Source of the DNA: Deinococcus sp. LM3
Lineage (GTDB): Bacteria > Deinococcota > Deinococci > Deinococcales > Deinococcaceae
DNA: 64,000 nt
Assembly (NCBI RefSeq): GCF_002017875.1
Contig: NZ_MUFV01000001.1
Location: forward strand, 1,499,001-1,563,000
Direction of reading: 5' to 3'
The position numbers were made by a program, and so were the translations under genes. Each line of letters begins with the position of its first letter. Positions within the stretch are counted from its first letter, which is position 1. Below, one piece after another: positions 33,162 through 44,835 of this stretch. Below the pieces are notes generated by a model that saw only the letters and a list, made by a program, of their open reading frames with translations, was not told the DNA's origin and made no database searches.

Positions 33162-34484
33162 ATGCATAAAGTCGCTATCGTAGGCCGACCCAACGTCGGC
33201 AAATCCAGCCTGTTCAACCGCCTCATCGGCCGCCGCGAGGCTGTCGTGGCCGACCTTCCCGGCGTCACCCGCGACGCCAAGGAAGGCCTGATGCTGCACC
33301 AGAACCACCGCATCACCCTGATCGACACCGGCGGCCTCTGGAGCGGCGACGAGTGGGAAGACGCCATCCGCGAGAAAGCCGAGTGGGCCATGGAAGGCGC
33401 GCAGGCCGTCATCTTCGTCCTCGACCCCCGCGAGGGCCTCTCGGCCGCCGACTACGAGGTCACCGACTGGCTGCGCCGCCTGGGCAAACCCGTCATCATC
33501 GCCGCGAACAAGATCGACAGCCCCAAGCACGAGGTCTACATGGCCGAACTGTGGGGTCTGGGCTTCGGCGAACCCATCGCCATCAGCGCCGAACACGCGC
33601 GCGGCCTCGACGACCTGCTCGACCGCGTCATGACCTACCTGCCCGAGGACACCGAGGACGTTCCGGACATCGCGCCCATCCGCATCTCCCTGATCGGCCG
33701 CCCGAACGTCGGCAAGAGCAGCCTGCTGAACGCCATCACGCAGACCGACCGCGCCATCGTCGCCGATATGCCCGGCACCACCCGCGACTCCCTGGACGTC
33801 GAGTGGGACTACGGCGGGCAGCGCTTCGTGCTGGTCGACACCGCCGGCATCCGCAAGAAACCCGACACGGCCGTCGAGGACTACGCCATCCAGCGTTCGC
33901 AGGCCGCCATCGGCCGCAGCGACCTGATCTGGCTGGTCGTGAACGCCGGGGACCTCGGCGACCACGAACTGAAACTCGCGAACCTCGCGTACGACAGCGG
34001 CAAACCCGTGATCGTCATCGTGAACAAGTGGGATCTCGTGCCCGACGCGGACCTCAAGTCCACCGAGAAGGACCTGAACCAGAAACTCCACCACATCAGC
34101 TACGCGCCCCGCGTGTACACCAGCGCCATCAACGAGTACGGCATTCACGAGATGCTGGCCGAGGCCATGAAACTCCACGAGAAATGGCAGAGCCGCATCC
34201 CCACCAGCGAACTGAACCGCTGGCTGGGCGTCTGGCAGATGCGCCAGAGCGTCCCGAACTTCCACGGCAAGAAACTCAAGATGTACTTCATGACCCAGGT
34301 CGAAACCGCGCCCCCCACGTTCGCGATCTTCTGCAACCGCGCCGACTTCGTCACCCGCGCCTACGAGGGCTTCCTCCAGAACCGCATCCGCGAGGACCTG
34401 CAACTCGCCGGGATTCCCGTGCGCCTCAAGTGGAACGAGAAAGGCCCGTACAAACGCGGCAAGAACGCCGAGAACGACGACTGA
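33162..34484 (+). CDS. der: Ribosome biogenesis GTPase Der (EngA)
   Basis: Essential double-GTPase needed for 50S subunit assembly. 440 residues from the ATG at 33162, preceded by AAGGAG at an ideal distance; the open frame upstream is not coding. GTPase domain 1 has GRPNVGKSSLFNRL (G1, about 8-21), DTGG and NKID. Domain 2 has GRPNVGKSSLLN (about 179-190), DTAG and NKWD. The C-terminal KH-like domain ends with the family's NEKGPYKRGKN stretch. Confidence 0.97.
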   Translation: MHKVAIVGRPNVGKSSLFNRLIGRREAVVADLPGVTRDAKEGLMLHQNHRITLIDTGGLWSGDEWEDAIREKAEWAMEGAQAVIFVLDPREGLSAADYEVTDWLRRLGKPVIIAANKIDSPKHEVYMAELWGLGFGEPIAISAEHARGLDDLLDRVMTYLPEDTEDVPDIAPIRISLIGRPNVGKSSLLNAITQTDRAIVADMPGTTRDSLDVEWDYGGQRFVLVDTAGIRKKPDTAVEDYAIQRSQAAIGRSDLIWLVVNAGDLGDHELKLANLAYDSGKPVIVIVNKWDLVPDADLKSTEKDLNQKLHHISYAPRVYTSAINEYGIHEMLAEAMKLHEKWQSRIPTSELNRWLGVWQMRQSVPNFHGKKLKMYFMTQVETAPPTFAIFCNRADFVTRAYEGFLQNRIREDLQLAGIPVRLKWNEKGPYKRGKNAENDD

Positions 34485-34497
34485 ATCTCGTCACTTG

Positions 34498-34520
34498 CCC
34501 CCGCTCCGGCGGGGGTTTTT
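34498..34520 (+). terminator. Intrinsic terminator of der
   Basis: CCCCCGC - TCCG - GCGGGGG followed directly by TTTTT, 13 bp after the der stop codon. Confidence 0.93.
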
Positions 34521-34572
34521 CGTGACGGAGTCGCCGTTCACGGCGCTGATCTCCGCCACGAACAACCCCCGG

Positions 34573-36339
34573 TCAGGGTGCCTGTCCCGTGAAGTACCGG
34601 CGGGCCAGGGCCACGGCGTCCAGGCCGACCTGTTGCCCGATGCGCCGCCCGGCGAGGTCGTCGGGTTCGATGTGAATGCCGCCCCAGATGCGGGACTGCC
34701 CGGCCTGATCGGCGGCGTCGGCGTACGTGGCCCATTGCAGGCGCACGGGTACGGTGTTGCTGTTCCGGTCGATCAGCAGCGCGCCGGGCCGGACGGTGAT
34801 CTCGTGCAGGCCGCCGGGGAAGAAGGCGCTGCCGGTCAGGTCGGTCAGGACCTCGGCGGCGGCGCGGCTGAACGTGGAGTGCCCGGACACGAAGCCGGGG
34901 AAGGCCGGGCTGACGAAACTGGCCGCCTGGTACGGCACCCAGCGCAGCGGGTCGATCCACTGGACGCCGGCGGCGGCGCTCCAGCCGCGCACCATGGCCT
35001 TCCCGCCGCGTTCCTCCAGGACGTCCACCTCGTCCTGAAGGCCGCGCATGCCCTGCGTGGCGACGAAACGGACAAGTGAGATGGGGCGGGCGGTGTCGGT
35101 CTGGCGTTTGACGTCCCACGCGGCGATGGCGGCGTCGTGCAGCGCGCCGTTCAGGGCGAGGTACATCTTCAGGTCCCATTCCAGGCGGCCCAGTTCGGGG
35201 CCGCGTCCGCCCAGGCGGCGCTGGAAGGTGGGGGCGTCGGCGGCGGCGTTCGCCAGGACGTTCCAGTGGCCGGGGGGCGTCTCGGCGCGCGGGCCGTCCG
35301 CCCAGTACTCCGCGATGACCCGGCCGTAATCGGCGAGCCGCACCACGTTCGGCGGGTAGGGGAGGCCGGTGGCGGGGTTCAGGGCGTGCCCGGCGCCGTC
35401 GTTGCGGCCCGGCGTGTTGTTGCCCAGCGCGGCCGGGGAGATGTCGGTCGTGGTATTCAGGCGGTCGTCCAGTCGGCTCTGGCGGCGCAGCAGGTCCGGA
35501 ATCCAGCGGGCGCGCATCTGCGGGTCGTTCAGGCTGGGGGCGGGGCCGGGGTCGTGGTAGTAGCGGCCCTGGCGGGTCATGGCGAAGGGTTTCACGGCGC
35601 CCCAGTGGGCGCCCATGTACGGCTGCGGGCCGCTCTGGGGAATGCCGTTCTGGGTGAACGGCTGGGCCAGCAGCAGGCGCTGCCAGCGGTCCGGGTCGTT
35701 CAGGGTGACGCCGGGCTGTTCGGGGCGCAGGGGTTCGTTGCTGAATCGGTAGCCGCTGGTGTCGGCGTACCCGCCGCGTTCGTTGGAGCCGTCGTCGCGG
35801 TTCAGGTCCAGGATCGCCTGCCCGGTGCGGTTGCCGGTCGCGCTGGCCGAGTCGCCCTGCGTGCCGGTGTCGTCGGGGTTCAGGCCCAGGTGCCGCAGGC
35901 GGTCGTCGAAGCAGGCGCCGAGCGCCGGGACGGTCGCGGTGAAGCGGGCGCTCAGGACGCGGTGCGCGGCGCGGTTGACGGCTTCCTCGACCTGGGCGGG
36001 CGTGCCGCTGCGCTGCTCGTTCACGAACACGCCCCGCGCGACCGGGTCGAAGGTGGCCCAGGTGTCGTACATGGCGGCGGACAGGTGGAACAGCGTGCGG
36101 GCGTGCACGGTGGGTTGCGGCAGCACGTTGCGGATGGCGTTCAGGGCCAGTTCGTTCCACACGCGCGCCGCCGAGTGGCCCGGCGCCTCGATGGCCGCCC
36201 ATTCCTGCGTGCTCAGGGGGCAGCGGACGGGCTGGGTGGGTGGGGGCGGGCGGGGGCAACTGGTCAGTCCGGCGCACAGCGCGGCGCCGAGCAGCAGCAG
36301 GCGTCGCCGGGCCGGTGCGAAGATTAAGGAGGCCTTCAT
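34573..36339 (-). CDS. Vanadium-dependent haloperoxidase / PAP2-superfamily lipoprotein
   Basis: 588 residues. The signal peptide has a lipobox-like LTSC (Cys near 28). The long N-terminal helical part starts at WNELALNAIRNV. The C-terminal active-site elements of the vanadate/phosphate-binding fold are SGHSTFSRAAAEVL (about 487-500) and RIWGGIHIEPDDLAGRRIG (about 550-568). The basic residue of motif 1 is probably within KRQTDTARPISLVR (about 418-431). These bind vanadate or phosphate; whether the enzyme oxidises halides or acts as a phosphatase cannot be told. TACACT lies 8 nt upstream of the start. Confidence 0.85.
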   Translation of the reverse strand: MKASLIFAPARRRLLLLGAALCAGLTSCPRPPPPTQPVRCPLSTQEWAAIEAPGHSAARVWNELALNAIRNVLPQPTVHARTLFHLSAAMYDTWATFDPVARGVFVNEQRSGTPAQVEEAVNRAAHRVLSARFTATVPALGACFDDRLRHLGLNPDDTGTQGDSASATGNRTGQAILDLNRDDGSNERGGYADTSGYRFSNEPLRPEQPGVTLNDPDRWQRLLLAQPFTQNGIPQSGPQPYMGAHWGAVKPFAMTRQGRYYHDPGPAPSLNDPQMRARWIPDLLRRQSRLDDRLNTTTDISPAALGNNTPGRNDGAGHALNPATGLPYPPNVVRLADYGRVIAEYWADGPRAETPPGHWNVLANAAADAPTFQRRLGGRGPELGRLEWDLKMYLALNGALHDAAIAAWDVKRQTDTARPISLVRFVATQGMRGLQDEVDVLEERGGKAMVRGWSAAAGVQWIDPLRWVPYQAASFVSPAFPGFVSGHSTFSRAAAEVLTDLTGSAFFPGGLHEITVRPGALLIDRNSNTVPVRLQWATYADAADQAGQSRIWGGIHIEPDDLAGRRIGQQVGLDAVALARRYFTGQAP

Positions 36340-36460
36340 CTGAGTTCAGTGTAGGCGACTCCCCGGTCAGCTGCGGCGCAGACCCTGCCCCGTGACTGCC
36401 ACAGGAGGCCGGCCCCGCCCCGAATCCTGGGGCGGGGCCGGTGCCGTGTGGGCAGGCGGG

Positions 36461-38296
36461 TCAGGGCTGGTAGGTCTTGAGCAGGCCGCCGAAGCCGCTG
36501 AGGGTCCGGGCGCGGTAGAACACCAGACTGATCGGCAGGTTGCTGCCGCTGCTGGGCACGAAATCGATGTTCAGGCGGTCACTCTGCGGGCGCCACAGCA
36601 ACACAGGCTCGTCGGGTTTCAGGGCGTTGCCGGTGCGGGGCAACTTGATGGTCTGCGTGATCGGGCCGTCCTGCACGTGCATCGCACCCCGGTACAGGCC
36701 GCCGCGCGGGCTGAGGGCCACGGCGGTACCGGCCGCGCCGTTCACCTCGAGGTCGTACAGCACGCCGTAGTTGCCGCTCAGGCGCACGCTCTGGCCGGTC
36801 AGGGCGTCCGTGCCGGTCAGGGCCGGATCGACCCGGCCGTCCCCGATCACGATGCGGGCGGGTAGGGCACCCAGATTCACGCGCAGGGACCGCACGGCGC
36901 CCTGGAAGGTGCCGCGCACGTGCTTACCGTCCGGGCGCAGGTACGGGAGTTGCTGCATGACCTGCGCGGTGGGCGGCAGGGCGTCCTCGAGCATCAGGAA
37001 GGTCAGTTCCACCCGCCCCGAGGTGATCAGGTCCTGCATGACGTTCACGCCGCTCCCGGCGCTCAGGGTGGGGCTGGCGTACACGGCGGCCGTCTGGCCC
37101 GGCAGCAGGTTCAGGGTGGTGCCGCCGCTCGACGCGAAGTACTCCAGCAGCGTCACCTGCCCCAGGATGCCCTCGATGCGGGTGGGGGCCGTCTCGCCCA
37201 GGCGTTCGCTGCGCACCTCGACCGGGCGGCTCTCGAGGTTGCGGGCCATGACGTACAGCCGCGCGGGTCGGCCCAGGCCGTTCAGGTGGTAAGCGAGCAG
37301 GCGCGCGCGGCCCGACAGGCTGTCCTGGTACAGCACGCCGCTCTGCGCGGGCACCTCGGGGCTGTCACTGAACAGCAGCGGGTAACTGGGGCCCTCGGCG
37401 GTGGTGGGCGTCGCGGACGGGTACGACAGCACCTGCGGGTCCGGGAAGGAATCGCCGGGCAGGGCGTACTTCAGCGCGTAGGTCAGGGGCGTGTCGATGG
37501 GCGTGCCCTCCACGCGGATGGTCCGCGTGAACGGCTGGCTCTGCAGGCCGCGGCTGTTCGTGACGGTCAGGCTGACCGTGTACGTGCCGGGCTGGAAGTA
37601 CGCGTCCTGACGGCCGGTCCAGCGGCGCGCGGTGATGTCCGCGCCGTCCGGGTCGAAGGGGTACTCGGTGTACACGACCCGCTCGCCCGGCGCGTAGGTG
37701 GTCTTGTCGGTACTGAACCGCGCCTGCGGAATCAGCGGGTTCCCGCCGTCCCGCAGGGCGGTCAGGGTGAAGGTGCGGCCGTCGTCGGTGCTGAGGTTGG
37801 CGTTCAGCGCGTCGGCCAGGGTGCGGGCGCTGACGTACAGCACGCCGCCCAGCGTGGCGACCGTCCCGGCGGGCTGCGGCGTGCCGTTCAGGGACGCGCT
37901 GTTCTGGCGGGTGTCGACGCTCAGCCGGGCCAGCTGCACCTGACCGGCCGTGCCGGGCAGCGGGTGTCCCAGCAGGGCCGCCGTTTCCCGCAGCGGCAGC
38001 ATGGTGCGTCCGCCCACCAGCCGGGGCGCGGCGAGCAGCGTGACGGGGTCGCCGTTCACGAAGGTGGCGGTCTGGTCGACCGTGAAGGTCAGCTGCACCG
38101 AGCCGAGCGCGGGTTGCGCGGCCAGTGCGCCGCCCGGCAGCCCGAGCGTCAGGCCAGCCGTGAGCCCGGCCGTGAGAACGCCGCCCTGCGTGGGCGGCGC
38201 CAGCAGGGCCAGCAGGGTCAGCAGGCGCGTTCGTCCGCGCGGGCGCTGGTCCGCAGTGGACCGGAAGGGCAGGGAGGGGAAAGACCGCAGAGGCAT
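36461..38296 (-). CDS. Exported protein with copper-amine-oxidase-like stalk domain and PKD-like domain
   Basis: 611 residues from the ATG at 38296; the open frame extending to 40477 is antisense to ftsH. After a basic N-region and signal sequence (LLTLLALLAPPTQGG; GGALAAQ), a stalk domain follows (ATFVNGDPVTLLAAPRLVGG, TMLPLRETAALLG, about 80-190), as found in many surface proteins. A PKD-like fold comes next (RWTGRQDAYFQPGTYTVSL, about 225-270), then a ~300-residue beta-rich region without an assigned family. CATACT lies 6 nt before the start. A cell-envelope role is inferred. Confidence 0.82.
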   Translation of the reverse strand: MPLRSFPSLPFRSTADQRPRGRTRLLTLLALLAPPTQGGVLTAGLTAGLTLGLPGGALAAQPALGSVQLTFTVDQTATFVNGDPVTLLAAPRLVGGRTMLPLRETAALLGHPLPGTAGQVQLARLSVDTRQNSASLNGTPQPAGTVATLGGVLYVSARTLADALNANLSTDDGRTFTLTALRDGGNPLIPQARFSTDKTTYAPGERVVYTEYPFDPDGADITARRWTGRQDAYFQPGTYTVSLTVTNSRGLQSQPFTRTIRVEGTPIDTPLTYALKYALPGDSFPDPQVLSYPSATPTTAEGPSYPLLFSDSPEVPAQSGVLYQDSLSGRARLLAYHLNGLGRPARLYVMARNLESRPVEVRSERLGETAPTRIEGILGQVTLLEYFASSGGTTLNLLPGQTAAVYASPTLSAGSGVNVMQDLITSGRVELTFLMLEDALPPTAQVMQQLPYLRPDGKHVRGTFQGAVRSLRVNLGALPARIVIGDGRVDPALTGTDALTGQSVRLSGNYGVLYDLEVNGAAGTAVALSPRGGLYRGAMHVQDGPITQTIKLPRTGNALKPDEPVLLWRPQSDRLNIDFVPSSGSNLPISLVFYRARTLSGFGGLLKTYQP

Positions 38297-38527
38297 CCGC
38301 CGAGTATGCCGCCTGAGCCTGACGGGCGTCTGTACCGGAGTGTCAGGCGCGCCGTCCCTGACCGTACCGTTAAGGAGACAGCCGGGCGGCCTGCCGGACA
38401 CGCCCCCGGCAGGGGAGGTCCGGCCCGGAGCTTTGCTTTCAGTTTCCGGCAGACGCGGCGGCTTACACTGAGCCATGACCGGGGTCGAGTCGGGCAGGCA
38501 GGCAGGGCAGGAACCGGAGGGCGGCGC

Positions 38528-40393
<1,866 letters not shown>

Positions 40394-40400
40394 CAGGGGG

Positions 40401-40505
40401 GCGGATGGCAGATGGCAGATGGCGGATGGCAGAAAGCAAATGGCAGATGGCAGAGGGCGAATTCCCGCCTCTGCCATCTGCCTTGAGCCATCTGCTATCT
40501 GCCTT
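40401..40505. repeat. Heptamer-derived inverted repeat downstream of ftsH
   Basis: Imperfect tandem GGCAGAT/GGCGGAT units (40401-40466) face the complementary CCATCTGCC-type units (40467-40505). The core GGCAGATGGCAGAGGGCG and its near complement can fold into a long hairpin. It lies between the convergent ftsH and frnE stops and may serve as a bidirectional terminator. Confidence 0.85.
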
Positions 40506-40513
40506 CCCGGCGT

Positions 40514-41269
<756 letters not shown>

Positions 41270-41429
41270 GCCCCCATTCTCCCATGCTTTATAAAACAAA
41301 GCGGAAGCTGGCGCACAATGCCTCCGTAACCTATCCGCCCCGACCCTGCCGTACCGTCGGCCCCTCCTCATGAACCCGGTCCTGCCCGGCACTCAGCGGC
41401 CGTCAGCCGGAGCGTGCTACCACTACCCT

Positions 41430-42260
41430 ATGCCGCGCCCCCACCCCGCCCTGCTGCCCGTCGCCCTGAGCGCGCTCCTGGGCACCCTCCCCGGTGCCCG
41501 CGCCGCCACGCCCGATCTGGTGCAGGCCGCCACCCGCACCGCCGCCGCCGTGAACGGCGTGCTGCGCAACTGCCCGACCAGTTTCGCCCGCGTCGGCACG
41601 GCGGGCAAGCAGTGCGTCGGCGCGCCCGGCACCACCGAGCAGGTCCGCCTGCAGATCGGCGCGGCGCTGGGCGGCGACCTGTACGGCGTGTGGCGCAGCC
41701 GCGACGACCAGCGCAGCGTCTACAACTGGCTGCGCACCCCCGGCGGCTTCGCGTACCTGCGCCTGCAACCCGACCCGGACGGCCGCGCCCGCACCCTGGT
41801 GTACCTCGACACGCCCCCGGACCCACTGCCCGCCGCCCCGGCCCTCACCCTGACCCCGGTGCAGCCGACCACGCCCCGACCGGCCCCCACTGCGGCACCG
41901 GCTGCCCCGGCCCCGGCGAGCACCACTCCGGCCAGCGCGGCTCCGGCCAGTACCGCGCCGACCAGTACCGCCCCGGCGGCTCCGGCCGCGCCGTCCGCCT
42001 CCCGGACGTTCCGGCGCACCCTGGAAGTCCAGACGCCCCGACTGAACGGCGAGGACGTGCGGGCCGTACAGAACCGCCTGATCAGGCTGACGCGCCCGGC
42101 CCGGCCCGGCCAGGGGGACGGCTGGTTCGGGCCGGTCACGGCCGCCACGGTCCGCGCCTTCCAGGCGGCCAACCGTCTGCCCGTCACCGGCCGCGTGGAC
42201 CGCGCCACCTGGGACCGCCTGTTCGCCCCGGACGCCGCCACCTTCACGCCCGCCCCCTGA
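41430..42260 (+). CDS. Exported protein with C-terminal peptidoglycan-binding domain
   Basis: 276 residues from the ATG at 41430. Signal peptide LLPVALSALLGTLPGARA, then a ~110-residue N-terminal domain with a Cys pair (LRNCPTSFARVGTAGKQC). An Ala/Pro/Thr/Ser linker (about 150-200) leads to a C-terminal domain with the PG_binding_1 pattern (LNGEDVRAVQNRLIRL, DGWFGPVTAATVRAFQ, LPVTGRVDRATWDRLF). It precedes an N-acetylmuramoyl-alanine amidase on the same strand, suggesting a cell-wall function. Confidence 0.85.
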   Translation: MPRPHPALLPVALSALLGTLPGARAATPDLVQAATRTAAAVNGVLRNCPTSFARVGTAGKQCVGAPGTTEQVRLQIGAALGGDLYGVWRSRDDQRSVYNWLRTPGGFAYLRLQPDPDGRARTLVYLDTPPDPLPAAPALTLTPVQPTTPRPAPTAAPAAPAPASTTPASAAPASTAPTSTAPAAPAAPSASRTFRRTLEVQTPRLNGEDVRAVQNRLIRLTRPARPGQGDGWFGPVTAATVRAFQAANRLPVTGRVDRATWDRLFAPDAATFTPAP

Positions 42261-42419
42261 GCCGGGCCTGCCGCATACGCACGCCGGATGAGACGCCCCG
42301 ACCCGCCAGGGCGACGCGGGCAGGGGCAAAACCGCGTGCATGTCGGCGTACAGCGCATTTACTGCCAAATGAGGCGTGAAACTCAATTCTCACGCCCCGC
42401 AGGTAAAGTACGGGTCAAC

Positions 42420-44183
42420 ATGAAGCTGCCTGTCATCCTCCTTTCATCTGCTCTGCTGCTGGCAGGCGCGGGTTCAGGACTGGCCCAGACCGCAGCTCCC
42501 ACCGATCCCTTTCAGCGGGCCGCTCCGGCCGCCAGCGCTCCCCGCGTCAGCGTGGGCGCCCAGAGCGCCGGCGTACCCGCCGCGCCCATCACCCTGCCCG
42601 GCGTGCAGAACGCCACCTTCGGCTCGCCGCGCGCCAGCAGTCAGGGCAGCGCCACGCGCGTCGTGTTCGACCTGCCCGCCGGGGTCACCTATTCCCTGAC
42701 GCCCACCTTCACGGGCCTGCGCGTGGACGTGCAGGGCGCCCGCGTGCAGCCCGCCGTGACCGCCCGCTTGGGCAGCAGCGTCACCGAGTACCGCGCCGGC
42801 GGCGGACAGGCGACCCTGTTCACGCCCTTTCCGCTGTCCCTGACCGACGGCTGGAAGGCGCAGGAGGCCACCCTCGCCACCGGCAGCCGCGTCCTGATCA
42901 TCGACATCGGCGCGGGCGTCACGGGCGGCGCGCCCGGCAGCCGCGTCCTGACCAGCGCGCCCGTCACGGCCGCCGCGCAGGCCGTCCTGAACGCCTCCTC
43001 TGCGCCGCTGCCGGTCACGCTGCCACCGGGCGACACCGTGCAGCCCGGCGGTAAGGTCCTGCCGCCCGCCCCGGCCCTGCCCGGCAGCGACACCGCCCGC
43101 CCCAGCGCCCTGACCGGCCGCGTGCCCGGCACGCCCAGAAGCGACCTGCTGGCCCCGCCGCGCCTGGGCAAGAGCCCCGGCCAGACCCGCGTGGTGCTGG
43201 ACCTGCCGCCCGGCGCGACGTACCGCATCACGCCCGGCCCCAGCGGCCTGAGCATCGAACTGACCGGCCTGAACGTCCCGGCGCAGGGCGAACGCAACGC
43301 CAGCCCCGAACTGCGCGAGTGGCGCTCCGAAGCCCGCGCCGGGGGCGGCGTGGTCACCCTGCTGACCGCCGCGCCCACCACCGAACGCAGCGGCTGGCGC
43401 GCCCAGCTGCTGCCGCCCGCCAGCGGCGACCTGTACCGGCTGGCCATCGACCTGTCGCCCGCCATGGCCGACCTGACCCCCCTGTCGCCCGCCGAGCGCG
43501 TCGTCGCGGCCGTGCCGCCGGTCCCGGCGACGCGCGGCACCGCCATCCTGGCCCTCAGCGCCAGTTACGTGAGACCCCGCGTGGTCATCGACCCCGGTCA
43601 CGGCGGCCGTGATCCCGGCGCGGTCGGACTGGTCACCGAGAAGGCCGTCAACCTCGACATCGCGCTGCGTGTGCGCGACCTGCTCACGGCCGCCGGCGTG
43701 GACGTCGTGCTGACCCGCGACAGCGACCGCGAACTGAGCGCCGACAAGAACACCGACCTGAAACTGCGCGCCGCGCTGAGTACGCCCGGCACGGCGCTGT
43801 TTGTCAGCATTCACGTCAACGCCCTGGAGGCCGTCAGCGCCCTGCGCGGCTACGGCATCGAGACGTGGTGGAATCCCAACCACCCGCGCAGCAGCGCCCT
43901 GGCCGCCCTGCTTCAGAACAACCTGATCGGCCAGACCGGCGCGTTCAACCGGGGCCTGAAGAACAGCCAGTCCCTGAGCGTGCTGCGCAACAGCCGCGTG
44001 CCGGCCGCGCTGGTCGAGGTCGGGTACCTCAGCCACCCGGTGGACAGCCAGAACCTGAAAGACACCCATTACATCGACCGCGTGGCGCTGGGCATCGCAC
44101 AGGGCATCCGCGAGGCGCTGGTCAGCGGCGTGACCGCCGACACCGGCACCGAACGCGCCCCGCTGGCCGGCACCTCCCGCTGA
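42420..44183 (+). CDS. N-acetylmuramoyl-L-alanine amidase with two AMIN domains
   Basis: 587 residues. Signal peptide (LPVILLSSALLLAGAGSGLAQ), two AMIN domains that bind the cell wall (about 60-155 and 240-345; both have the pattern TRVVFDLPAGVTYSLTP / TRVVLDLPPGATYRITP), and an Amidase_3 catalytic domain with zinc ligands in VVIDPGHGGRDPGAVG (about 387-402), the His of SIHVNALE, and the Glu of LVEVGYLSHP (near 530). It cuts the amide bond between muramic acid and the stem peptide during cell separation. TAAAGT lies about 10 nt before the start. Confidence 0.94.
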   Translation: MKLPVILLSSALLLAGAGSGLAQTAAPTDPFQRAAPAASAPRVSVGAQSAGVPAAPITLPGVQNATFGSPRASSQGSATRVVFDLPAGVTYSLTPTFTGLRVDVQGARVQPAVTARLGSSVTEYRAGGGQATLFTPFPLSLTDGWKAQEATLATGSRVLIIDIGAGVTGGAPGSRVLTSAPVTAAAQAVLNASSAPLPVTLPPGDTVQPGGKVLPPAPALPGSDTARPSALTGRVPGTPRSDLLAPPRLGKSPGQTRVVLDLPPGATYRITPGPSGLSIELTGLNVPAQGERNASPELREWRSEARAGGGVVTLLTAAPTTERSGWRAQLLPPASGDLYRLAIDLSPAMADLTPLSPAERVVAAVPPVPATRGTAILALSASYVRPRVVIDPGHGGRDPGAVGLVTEKAVNLDIALRVRDLLTAAGVDVVLTRDSDRELSADKNTDLKLRAALSTPGTALFVSIHVNALEAVSALRGYGIETWWNPNHPRSSALAALLQNNLIGQTGAFNRGLKNSQSLSVLRNSRVPAALVEVGYLSHPVDSQNLKDTHYIDRVALGIAQGIREALVSGVTADTGTERAPLAGTSR

Positions 44184-44213
44184 CGGCCCGCTCGCTGCGG
44201 CACAATGGCAGGC

Positions 44214-44591
44214 ATGACCGACCCCGCGCAGATCGCCCCGGCCTTCCGTGACCGCGTACTGGCCCTGGTGGCCCGCATTCCCGAGGGCCGCGTCATGACC
44301 TACGGGCAGCTGGCGCTGCTGGCCGGCACGCCCGGCGCGGCCCGGCAGGCAGGCTTCGTGATGAACTCGCTGGTGGGCGGCGTCAGTACAGACGGCAGCG
44401 GCCTGCCCTGGCACCGGGTGATCAACGCGCAGGGCCGCGTCAGCACCCACAAGGTGGGCTTCGGGGACATGCAGGAAGCGCTGCTGCGTGCCGAGGGCGT
44501 GCCGCTGGACGCCACGGGCCGCTGCGACCTCGCCGCGCGGCAGTGGTGGCCGGAAGAGGAACGCGGCGCGCCGCCCACCCCGCTGCTGTGA
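44214..44591 (+). CDS. Alkyltransferase-like protein (ATL)
   Basis: 125 residues from the ATG at 44214; an ATG three codons upstream is possible. It has the O6-alkylguanine-DNA alkyltransferase C-terminal fold: RIPEGRVMTYGQLALLAG, then the active-site region LPWHRVINAQGRVS. The catalytic Cys of PCHRV is replaced by Trp (PWHRV), the hallmark of ATL proteins. These bind O6-alkylguanine and recruit nucleotide excision repair instead of reversing the damage. Its stop TGA is the boundary of the next repeat. Confidence 0.9.
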   Translation: MTDPAQIAPAFRDRVLALVARIPEGRVMTYGQLALLAGTPGAARQAGFVMNSLVGGVSTDGSGLPWHRVINAQGRVSTHKVGFGDMQEALLRAEGVPLDATGRCDLAARQWWPEEERGAPPTPLL

Positions 44592-44725
44592 TACGGACTC
44601 CGATTGAATGGGCTGCAAAGCCCGTTCAATCCGAGCGGATGCGAGTAGGAGCAGGGCGGGTTCCGGACGTGGAGCCGGCAATCCGGTGAAGTTCCGGATT
44701 GTTGGCGAAACAAACGGAATCCGTA
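44592..44725. repeat. MITE-like palindromic repeat, copy 3
   Basis: 134 bp between TGA (44589-44591, stop of the ATL gene) and TGA (44726-44728). Ends are TACGGACTCCG and CGGAATCCGTA. It is inserted in the opposite orientation to copies 1 and 2. Internal stems are TTGAATGGGC...GCCCGTTCAA and CAATCCGG...CCGGATTG. Confidence 0.9.
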
Positions 44726-44835
44726 TGACCTCCGGGAACGGTCGTCCGGCCCGGGCGAAACCGGCGTCCGGGCATGAAGGAAACCACCGGACCGCCCTTC
44801 CACATGTCCCGGCAGGCCGGTCGTATGCTCGGACT

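Noticed and set aside
36920..38527. Long plus-strand extension of the ftsH frame
   Set aside because: It is antisense to the stalk-domain protein; ftsH has a proper GTG with GGAGG at 38528 and a membrane helix right after it.
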